A stretch of DNA of 11,182 nucleotides from CBFGWV01 sp965652545. GTDB taxonomy: Bacteria; Pseudomonadota; Gammaproteobacteria; Competibacterales; Competibacteraceae. This document shows positions 1 to 7,040 of the stretch, one piece after another. The notes under the pieces were generated by a model, which made no database searches, had not been told where the DNA came from, and was given only the letters and a program-made list of their open reading frames with translations. Position 1 is the first letter of the stretch, and the number at the start of each line of letters is the position of its first letter. The DNA lies in NCBI GenBank assembly GCA_965652545.1, contig CBFGWV010000161.1, positions 1 through 11,182 on the forward strand, given 5' to 3'. The position numbers were made by a program, and so were the translations under genes.

Positions 1-146
1 GTCACACTCACCGGCCCGCCATCCACGAGGTTCCGCTACCCGGCGGGGACAGCGCGCAACGCATCGTGCTGGGGGATTGGTTCGACCACGGGAGTGTGTT
101 GGTTTGCGGGAGTGAGGGGGTGAGGTTGGAGGGTTTTAAGTTTTAA
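1..146 (+). CDS. lpxH: UDP-2,3-diacylglucosamine diphosphatase LpxH, C-terminal fragment
   Basis: The third forward frame is open from the window edge to a TAA at 144-146 and gives about 47 residues, beginning HTHRPAIHEVPLPGG and continuing RIVLGDWFDHGSVL. The two bases before it (gt) fit a preceding Gly codon, so the start would read GHTH, the last histidine metal-binding motif of calcineurin-like phosphoesterases. The 'VLGDW...GSVL' tail is typical of LpxH, the inner-membrane-associated enzyme that cleaves UDP-2,3-diacylglucosamine to lipid X and UMP in lipid A synthesis. The N-terminal catalytic part lies outside the window. The last residues (GFKF) and the stop codon are encoded by the heptad repeat that starts at 134, so the native C-terminus may have been replaced. 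Family assignment is from motif recognition only; another metallophosphoesterase is possible. Confidence 0.72.
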   Translation, partial: HTHRPAIHEVPLPGGDSAQRIVLGDWFDHGSVLVCGSEGVRLEGFKF

Positions 147-161
147 GTTTTAAGTTTTAAG
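134..161 (+). repeat. Four tandem TTTTAAG heptads
   Basis: Four exact, uninterrupted copies of TTTTAAG run from 134 to 161. The first copies encode the last residues and the TAA stop of lpxH. The reverse complement of the unit (CTTAAAA) recurs at 193-238, so the two arms could pair. The AT-only composition contrasts sharply with the GC-rich surroundings. Confidence 0.9.
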
Positions 162-192
162 ACAGGATGGTGGCACCTGACAGGGCATGTCA

Positions 193-238
193 CTTAAAAC
201 CTAACACTTAAAACTTAAAACTATTCCCAAACTTAAAA
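193..238 (-). repeat. Inverted arm of CTTAAAA heptads
   Basis: Exact CTTAAAA units lie at 193-199, 207-213, 214-220 and 232-238. A degenerate unit (CCTAACA) fills 200-206, so 193-220 keeps a strict 7-bp phase. The unit at 232-238 stands apart after 11 bp and supplies the TAA stop of the minus-strand DUF455 gene. The arm could pair with 134-161 across a 31-base loop and may act as a two-way transcription end for the convergent genes. That role is inferred: the stem is AT-rich and is not a classical GC stem with a U-tract. Confidence 0.85.
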
Positions 239-1060
239 CTCCCCCTCCAACATCGCCAACTCCTCCGCTGTAAACCCGCCGGCAAGACGCGCGGCGCGGT
301 TGAAGGGGCCGTGCGGCGGGTGATCCAGGTAGTCGCCAAGCAGTTTGCTGAAGGTGGCTTGCGGGTCGAGGTTACGACCGGCGCACGCATGGGCGAACCA
401 GCGCGAGCCGATGCGCACATGCCCCACTTCGTCGCGCAGGATGAGCTTGAGCACCGCGGCGCTGCGGTGGTCGCCCGCCTGGAGGAGTTTGTCGATCATG
501 GCCGGCGTCACATCCAGGCCGCGGGCTTCCAACACGCGCGGTACCAGGGCCATGCGCACCAGCACATCGTCGGCAGTCCGCTGGGCCATGGTCCACAACC
601 CATCGTGGGCATCGTAGTCGCCGTAGTCGGCACCCAACGCGTTCAGGCGGCGGCGCAGCATGGCGAAATGGCGCGCCTCTTCGGCGGCGACACGGACCCA
701 GTCGCTATAGTACTCACGGGGCTGGTCACGGAACCGGTACACCGCATCCCAGGCCAGGTTCACGGCGTTGAACTCGATATGGGCAATGGCGTGAAGAAAC
801 GCCGCCCGCCCCTCGATGCTGCCCAGACCACGCCGCGCTACGCGGCGCGGATGCACCAGCGCCGGGCGCTGCGGCCGGCCAGCCTGGCAAGGACCAGCAG
901 CGCCCAGCCGATCCAACGGCAACAGACCGGCGGACCACAACCCCGCGACACGCGCGGTCAACCGGCACTTGTCGGTCGCATCGGTTGCGGCCAGACAATC
1001 GCCGGCGGCAGCCGTCAGCGAGCCCCATTCAGGGCTTGCGTTTGACCTCATTGTCATCAT
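233..1060 (-). CDS. DUF455 family ferritin-like protein
   Basis: The 275-residue product resembles the DUF455 family, a ferritin-like four-helix fold whose members are mostly uncharacterised. Counting from the outermost ATG, candidate di-iron ligands are E96 (AHIEFNAVNLA), E127/E128 with H131 (AAEEARHF), E178 (RVLEARGLD) and E211 with H214 (RDEVGHVRIGSRWF). These give the repeated Glu/His spacing expected of a metal-binding helical bundle. No signal peptide or membrane segment is visible, so it is probably cytoplasmic. The gene overlaps the end of dnaJ by about 30 bp and probably shares its transcript. The start is uncertain: ATG at 1057 has the better spacing from an AAGGA Shine-Dalgarno sequence (5 bp), and ATGs at 1060 and 1051 are alternatives. 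Conserved-looking sequence begins near residue 11. The stop is a TAA inside the heptad repeat. Any oxidoreductase or stress role is inference. Confidence 0.82.
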   Translation of the reverse strand: MMTMRSNASPEWGSLTAAAGDCLAATDATDKCRLTARVAGLWSAGLLPLDRLGAAGPCQAGRPQRPALVHPRRVARRGLGSIEGRAAFLHAIAHIEFNAVNLAWDAVYRFRDQPREYYSDWVRVAAEEARHFAMLRRRLNALGADYGDYDAHDGLWTMAQRTADDVLVRMALVPRVLEARGLDVTPAMIDKLLQAGDHRSAAVLKLILRDEVGHVRIGSRWFAHACAGRNLDPQATFSKLLGDYLDHPPHGPFNRAARLAGGFTAEELAMLEGEF

Positions 1061-2195
1061 CGTCCTTGAACGAGGTGAGGTCTTCGAAGAACTGCTTCAC
1101 ACCATCGAGCCAGCTGCGCGATTGCGGCGCATGGTGCTCGCCAAGCGTCTCGGCGAACCGGCTGAGCAGTTCCTTCTGCTCTTTGGACAGATTGACCGGC
1201 GTCTCGACGATCACCTTGCAGATCAGATCGCCGGTAGCGCCGCCACGGACCGGCTGCACGCCCTTGCCACGCAGGCGGAACAGTTTGCCGCTCTGGGTCT
1301 CGCTCGGCACCTTGAGACTCACCCGGCCATCGAGCGTCGGCACGTCCAGTTCCCCGCCCAACGCCGCGGTAGTGAAGCTGATGGGCACGTCGCAGAACAG
1401 GTTGTTGTCCTCGCGAGTGAAGATCGGGTGCGGCTTGACACGGATCTGGACGTAGAGATCGCCGGGCTGCCCACCGCGCTCGGGCTGCTCGCCCTCGCCG
1501 GCCAGGCGGATCCGGTCGCCAGTATCGACCCCGGGCGGCACCCGCACGGACAGCGTTTTCTGCTCTTCCACCCGCCCGTGACCGGAACAAACGGTACAAG
1601 GGTCGGCGATGATCGTGCCCCGCCCTTCGCAGCGCGGGCAGGTCTGCTGGATGGAGAAAAAACCCTGCTGCACCCGCACCTGGCCGTGACCGGCGCAGGT
1701 CGGGCAGGTGCTCGGTGCCGTTCCGGCGCGAGCGCCGCTGCCATCGCAGGCCGTGCACACCGCCAGCGTAGGGATGCGGATGCGCGCCGTCGTGCCGAAC
1801 ACGGCCTCTTCCAGCGTCAAATCCAGCGTATAGCGCAGGTCCGCACCACGGAACCCGCGTCCGCCACCGCGCATGTTGCTGAAGATGTCGCCGAACACAT
1901 CGCCGAAGATGTCGCTGAAGCTGGCCCCGGCGCCGAACCCCGCACCGCCACCACCACCGCCGGCCGCGGCGTCCACCCCGGCATGGCCGAACTGGTCGTA
2001 GGCAGCACGCTTGCGCGCATCGCTCAGGACCTCGTAGGCCTCCTTGGCCTCTTTGAAGTGGTTCTCGGAATCGGCATCGTCCGGATTGCGGTCCGGGTGG
2101 TGTTTCATCGCCAAGCGACGGTAAGCCTTTTTGAGCTCATCGTCGGTGGCGTTCTTCGAGACGCCGAGCACCTCGTAAAAATCACGTCTGGCCAT
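1029..2195 (-). CDS. dnaJ: Chaperone DnaJ (Hsp40)
   Basis: This 388-residue product has the full class I Hsp40 layout. The N-terminal J domain has the HPD motif at 33-35, which stimulates the DnaK ATPase. A Gly/Phe-rich linker follows at about 70-115. The zinc-binding region has four CxxCxGxG repeats with cysteines at 147/150, 164/167, 186/189 and 200/203, and the C-terminal substrate-binding domains come last. Length is close to the E. coli protein (376). The cytosolic partner is DnaK, encoded just upstream. The MARRDFYEVLGV start is canonical, but no good Shine-Dalgarno sequence precedes it. An intrinsic terminator lies in the 89-bp gap after dnaK, so DnaJ is probably made at a lower level than DnaK. 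The 3' end overlaps the DUF455 gene. Confidence 0.98.
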   Translation of the reverse strand: MARRDFYEVLGVSKNATDDELKKAYRRLAMKHHPDRNPDDADSENHFKEAKEAYEVLSDARKRAAYDQFGHAGVDAAAGGGGGGAGFGAGASFSDIFGDVFGDIFSNMRGGGRGFRGADLRYTLDLTLEEAVFGTTARIRIPTLAVCTACDGSGARAGTAPSTCPTCAGHGQVRVQQGFFSIQQTCPRCEGRGTIIADPCTVCSGHGRVEEQKTLSVRVPPGVDTGDRIRLAGEGEQPERGGQPGDLYVQIRVKPHPIFTREDNNLFCDVPISFTTAALGGELDVPTLDGRVSLKVPSETQSGKLFRLRGKGVQPVRGGATGDLICKVIVETPVNLSKEQKELLSRFAETLGEHHAPQSRSWLDGVKQFFEDLTSFKDDDDNEVKRKP

Positions 2196-2220
2196 GGCTT
2201 CGAATCGTTATGGGGCGCTG

Positions 2221-2260
2221 AAAAAGAAACAGTCCAGGGCGGCATACCCGCCCCGGACTG
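2221..2260 (-). terminator. Intrinsic terminator or attenuator between dnaK and dnaJ
   Basis: Read on the minus strand, a 13-bp stem (one G-U pair, otherwise perfect) has arms at 2248-2260 and 2230-2242 and a 5-base loop (GTATG). A T-rich tract, TTTCTTTTT, follows immediately at 2229-2221. This is the textbook form of a Rho-independent terminator for transcripts leaving dnaK. Because dnaJ follows in the same direction, it likely works as a partial terminator that lowers dnaJ and DUF455 expression. No U-tract follows on the plus strand, so it is directional. Efficiency cannot be judged from sequence. Confidence 0.82.
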
Positions 2261-2284
2261 CGCATAGGGATCAACCCATAGAGC

Positions 2285-4207
<1,923 letters not shown>

Positions 4208-4248
4208 GATTGTCCTCGCTAATCGTTGTCTAGTCGTAATCTGGTGGT

Positions 4249-4296
4249 GCCGGCGTACGGCCCGATGCAGGCGTATATGGGGCCGTGCAGGCCGGC
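4249..4296 (-). other. Two-part inverted repeat in the dnaK promoter and leader
   Basis: GCCGGC at 4249-4254 can pair with GCCGGC at 4291-4296, and inside it ACGGCCC (4257-4263) pairs with GGGCCGT (4280-4286). The inner loop is 16 bases. The far arm overlaps the spacer and -10 of the predicted sigma-32 promoter, so a transcript starting near 4268 would contain only the near half and could not fold the whole stem. A transcript reading through from grpE would contain all of it. No U-tract follows on the minus strand, so it is not an obvious terminator. Function is unknown. Confidence 0.5.
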
Positions 4297-4303
4297 TTTC
4301 AAC
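4275..4303 (-). promoter_or_regulatory. Predicted sigma-32 heat-shock promoter for dnaK
   Basis: On the minus strand the -35 element GTTGAAA (4303-4297) is followed by a 14-bp spacer and the -10 element CCCCATAT (4282-4275). The sigma-32 (RpoH) consensus is CTTGAAA, 11-16 bp, CCCCATNT, so only the first base differs. The -35 abuts the grpE stop codon. Transcription would start near 4268, leaving about 60 bases of leader before dnaK. Confidence 0.8.
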
Positions 4304-4864
4304 TCATGCGGTCCTGGGTGCCTGCGCTACGACGACACGCGCCTCGCGCACCAGACGGCCATTGAGTGCATAGCCCTTCTGCACCACTTGCAAAACCGTG
4401 TTCGGCTCGGCCTGGTCCGTCGGCTGCATCGCCAACGCCTGGTGAAACTGCGGGTCGAAACGCTCCCCGACGGGGTTGAGTTCCTCCACCCCGAACTTCT
4501 CGACGACGGCGGACAAGCTTTTGAGAATCAGCTCGGAGCCTTCGCGCAACTTGGCCACATCGGCACCGTCCTGCTCGGCGGCGGCAAGGCCGAGTTCGAG
4601 GCTGTCCTTGACCGGCAGCAGCTCTTTGAGAAACTTCTCCAGTGCAAACCGATGGGCGTCCTGGATGTCGCGCTCCGCCCGCCGGCGGATATTCTGCATC
4701 TCGGCCTGCGCCTGGAGGTAGAGGTTCCAGTTCTCCTCGGCCTTGGCCTGCGCAGACTGCAACTCGGCCTCCAGCCGGGTCAGATCCCCGCCTGCGGATT
4801 CGTCCGTTGCCGCATCCGCCAGGGGCGTATCGGCCACGTCAGAGCCTTTTCGCTCGTCACTCAT
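4304..4864 (-). CDS. grpE: Nucleotide exchange factor GrpE
   Basis: The 186-residue product is a typical GrpE, the homodimeric exchange factor that releases ADP from DnaK in the cytosol. A charged, low-complexity N-terminus (about 1-27) precedes a long coiled-coil helix (about 28-75) containing AEMQNIRRRAERDI at 54-67. The four-helix and beta-wing region follows, ending with the conserved FDPQFHQALA and VLQVVQKGYALNGRLVREARVVVA blocks. Length is close to E. coli GrpE (197). A GGAG Shine-Dalgarno sequence lies 7 bp before the ATG. It sits 54 bp after hrcA and 97 bp before dnaK. A sigma-32-like promoter inside the 3' end of hrcA points into it. Confidence 0.97.
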   Translation of the reverse strand: MSDERKGSDVADTPLADAATDESAGGDLTRLEAELQSAQAKAEENWNLYLQAQAEMQNIRRRAERDIQDAHRFALEKFLKELLPVKDSLELGLAAAEQDGADVAKLREGSELILKSLSAVVEKFGVEELNPVGERFDPQFHQALAMQPTDQAEPNTVLQVVQKGYALNGRLVREARVVVAQAPRTA

Positions 4865-4908
4865 TCTCGATCTCCATCGCCAAAAGATAAAAAGCCAAAG
4901 CTGCGGCG

Positions 4909-4937
4909 ATTTTGGGGATCAGCTTCGAGAATTCAAG
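4909..4937 (-). promoter_or_regulatory. Predicted sigma-32 heat-shock promoter for grpE
   Basis: On the minus strand CTTGAA (4937-4932) is followed by a 14-bp spacer and CCCCAAAAT (4917-4909). This matches the RpoH -35 exactly over six bases, and the -10 matches CCCCATNT except at one position. It lies across the last codons and stop of hrcA. Initiation would be near 4902, about 38 bases before the grpE ATG. This allows grpE and dnaK to be heat-induced independently of the HrcA-controlled promoter. Confidence 0.78.
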
Positions 4938-5983
4938 GCCGCGGCCATCAATTTGGCGGTCACTTCGACAATCGGAATGATGCGCTCGTAGGCCATACGC
5001 GTAGGGCCGATGACCCCCAACACACCGATCGGACGCCCGTCCACCCGGTACGGCGCGGTCACCATGCTGACGTGCTCGAAGGGGCCGTAGCCAGCTTCCT
5101 CTCCGATGAAGATCTGCACCCCGTCGGCGCACATGGACTGATCGAACAGGCGCAGGATATCGCGCTTGCGATTGAAGCTCTCGAACAACTGGCGAAGCTG
5201 TTCCACATTGGACAGCTCGGCGAAATCCATGAGGTTGGTTTCACCGGCAACGACGTAGTCGTCCTCCGGCTGCGATTGATCGAAAGCCTTGCTGGCCATC
5301 TCGACCACGGTCGCCATGTGCTCGTTCAGCGAGGTACGTACCGCCTCCATCTCCTCGAGCAGTGCACTGCGCACGCCGCAAACATCCCGCCCCGCGAAGT
5401 GCCGGTTGAGGTAGTTTGCCGCCTGGGTGAGCTCGACAGAGGAATAGCTGCGGTCGGTGTGTATGACGCGGTTCTGGACTTCCTGCTCGTTGACCACGAG
5501 GATCACCAGTACCCGATGATCGGACAACGGCAGGAACTCCACCTGGCGCAACACCACGCCGTCGGAGCGTGGAACGGTCACGATGCCGGCAAGGTGGGTG
5601 ATGCCCGAGAGCACGCGGGATACCGACTGCACCAGGCCCGGCGTACCGTAGTCGGACTCCAGCGACTGGCGCAGCACCTCGATCTGGCGACTGGGCAAGG
5701 GTTTGAGCGTCAGCAGGCTGTCGATGAAAAACCGGTAGCCACGCGCAGTGGGGATGCGTCCGGCCGAGGTATGCGGCGCGCGCAGGTAGCCCAGCTCTTC
5801 GAGATCGGACATCACGTTGCGGATACTGGCCGGGCTCAGACCAAAACTGGCGGCGCGCGACAAGGTGCGCGAGCCCACCGGCTGGCCGTCCTCGATATAG
5901 CGCTCCACCAGCGCCTTGAGCAACTGCTGGGCGCGCTCGCTCAAGGGCGGTTGGGAGCGGCTGTTGACCTTCTCGTCGCTCAC
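4919..5983 (-). CDS. hrcA: Heat-inducible transcription repressor HrcA
   Basis: HrcA is a dimeric repressor that binds the CIRCE inverted repeat and is generally stabilised by GroEL, so it releases DNA when misfolded protein accumulates. From the GTG at 5983 the product has 354 residues, a usual HrcA length. An N-terminal winged helix-turn-helix (about 15-75, with RTLSRAASFGLSPASIRNVM) is followed by the conserved HTSAGRIPTARGYRFFID block (about 71-88) and a C-terminal GAF-like region with the DGVQIFIG and VIGPTRMAY motifs. I chose the GTG at 5983 because a GGGGG tract lies about 8 bp upstream. An in-frame GTG at 5998 would add 5 residues but touches the CIRCE. The gene leads grpE-dnaK-dnaJ, and the CIRCE implies autoregulation. 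Confidence 0.95.
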   Translation of the reverse strand: MSDEKVNSRSQPPLSERAQQLLKALVERYIEDGQPVGSRTLSRAASFGLSPASIRNVMSDLEELGYLRAPHTSAGRIPTARGYRFFIDSLLTLKPLPSRQIEVLRQSLESDYGTPGLVQSVSRVLSGITHLAGIVTVPRSDGVVLRQVEFLPLSDHRVLVILVVNEQEVQNRVIHTDRSYSSVELTQAANYLNRHFAGRDVCGVRSALLEEMEAVRTSLNEHMATVVEMASKAFDQSQPEDDYVVAGETNLMDFAELSNVEQLRQLFESFNRKRDILRLFDQSMCADGVQIFIGEEAGYGPFEHVSMVTAPYRVDGRPIGVLGVIGPTRMAYERIIPIVEVTAKLMAAALNSRS

Positions 5984-5999
5984 CCTGAATACCCCCACT

Positions 6000-6026
6000 C
6001 TGGCACTCTGGTTGACGGAGTGCTAA
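6000..6026. promoter_or_regulatory. CIRCE operator (HrcA-binding site)
   Basis: The right half GAGTGCTAA (6018-6026) is a perfect CIRCE half-site. The left half CTGGCACTC (6000-6008) matches 7 of 9 bases of TTAGCACTC, and the spacer is exactly 9 bp (6009-6017). Consensus is TTAGCACTC-N9-GAGTGCTAA. It lies 16 bp before the hrcA start chosen here, where a bound repressor would block hrcA transcription. Its spacer also holds a plus-strand TTGACG. Confidence 0.93.
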
Positions 6027-6040
6027 GGCGTGACGCTAAC
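6012..6040 (+). promoter_or_regulatory. Candidate nadK promoter overlapping CIRCE
   Basis: On the plus strand TTGACG (6012-6017) lies within the CIRCE spacer, and GCTAAC (6035-6040, 3/6 to TATAAT) follows after 17 bp. Initiation would be near 6047, about 85 bases before nadK. A competing candidate is TTGGCA (6073-6078), 17 bp, GCTACT (6096-6101). Both -10 elements are weak, so neither is firm. Confidence 0.28.
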
Positions 6041-6062
6041 AAGCCCCGGCGCACCCCGTCAA
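6034..6062 (-). promoter_or_regulatory. Candidate housekeeping promoter of hrcA
   Basis: On the minus strand TTGACG (6062-6057) is a 5/6 match to the sigma-70 -35. The -10 is weak: TGTTAG at 15 bp, or TTAGCG at 17 bp. The geometry fits, because initiation near 6028 would place the CIRCE at the first transcribed bases. No sigma-32 -10 is visible here. Confidence 0.4.
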
Positions 6063-6131
6063 GCGTATCGCGTTGGCAGCGCGGCGGCTTTCGATGCTAC
6101 TGTTCACGGGCTTCAAGAACGGCGCGCATCC

Positions 6132-7040
6132 ATGGCCCATGTCTTTAACACGGTTGGGTTGATCGGAAAGTTCGGCGACCCCACCGTTGCCGAGAGCCTC
6201 AACACAATCGCCCGCGAGTTGGTCAAGCGCGGTTTGAGAGTATTGATCGACGAGGATACCGCCAACGTGGTGTCGTCCAACGGCTATGAGATCGCCTCGC
6301 GGCGAACCATCGGCCGTCAGGCGGATCTCGCCATCGTGATGGGCGGCGACGGCACCTTGCTCAATGCGGGGCGCTCGCTGGTGGACTTCCAGGTGCCGGT
6401 GGTCGGCGTCAATCTCGGCCGTCTGGGTTTTCTCGCCGACGTCTCCCCCGATGAGATCCCCGGCGGGCTGGATGAAATCCTCTGCGGCAACTATCGCGAG
6501 GAATCGCGCCTGCTGCTGCACGCCGAGGTGGTACGGGACGGGCGGGCGGTCACCCAGAGCACCGCACTCAACGACATCGTCGTGCACAAGAAAGACGTAG
6601 CACGGATGATCGAAGTCGACGCCTACGTCGACGGCCAGTTTCTCAACGCCTACCGTGCCGACGGGTTGATTCTCTCCACCCCCACCGGGTCCACGGCTTA
6701 TGCCCTCTCCGGCGGCGGCCCGATCATCCACCCGGTGCTCGAGGTGGTGGAACTGGTCCCCATCTGCCCCCATACCTTGACCCACCGGCCCATCGTCCTT
6801 GGCGCCGAGTCAGACATCGAGGTCCGCGTGGGCCTGGGCAACACCACCCACATTCAGGTCACCTGCGACGGCCAGGTCAGCCTGGAGATCCTGCCCGGCG
6901 ATGTCATCCGGGTACGGCGGAAACGGCGCAAACTGCGCCTGATACATCCACGTAAACACGACTATTTTCAGTTGCTGCGGGCAAAACTGCGCTGGGGCGC
7001 CACACCGGAAAACGATCTGGGGACACCGTCGACATGCTGA
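6132..7040 (+). CDS. nadK: NAD kinase
   Basis: This cytosolic enzyme phosphorylates NAD+ with ATP to NADP+ and sets the NADPH pool. From the ATG at 6132 the product has 302 residues (E. coli 292). The GGDG motif is at 71-74 (MGGDGTLLNAG), followed by VVGVNLGRLGFL, the NAD-binding N-D pair at 147-148 (ALNDIVVHKKDVARMIE) and the glycine-rich TPTGSTAYALSGGGP block at 183-197. The frame stays open upstream to 6030, but homology to the family begins at MAHVFNTVGLIGKFG, so the internal ATG is preferred. No strong Shine-Dalgarno sequence is visible. The gene diverges from hrcA, with CIRCE in the shared upstream region, and its TGA overlaps the recN start by 7 bp, so translation is probably coupled. 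Confidence 0.97.
   Translation: MAHVFNTVGLIGKFGDPTVAESLNTIARELVKRGLRVLIDEDTANVVSSNGYEIASRRTIGRQADLAIVMGGDGTLLNAGRSLVDFQVPVVGVNLGRLGFLADVSPDEIPGGLDEILCGNYREESRLLLHAEVVRDGRAVTQSTALNDIVVHKKDVARMIEVDAYVDGQFLNAYRADGLILSTPTGSTAYALSGGGPIIHPVLEVVELVPICPHTLTHRPIVLGAESDIEVRVGLGNTTHIQVTCDGQVSLEILPGDVIRVRRKRRKLRLIHPRKHDYFQLLRAKLRWGATPENDLGTPSTC

Noticed and set aside
2208..2237. Possible third sigma-32 promoter for dnaJ (CTGGACT, 15 bp, CCCCATAA on the minus strand)
   Set aside because: The -35 is poor and initiation would fall only about 5 bases before the dnaJ ATG, leaving no leader; it also overlaps the terminator stem.
816..2267. 483-codon plus-strand frame opposite dnaJ and DUF455
   Set aside because: Shadow of dnaJ, with Ala/Arg-rich low-complexity translation and no motif.
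4226..6148. 640-codon plus-strand open frame opposite grpE and hrcA
   Set aside because: It spans two real minus-strand genes, the CIRCE and promoters, and its translation shows no domain; a GC-driven shadow.
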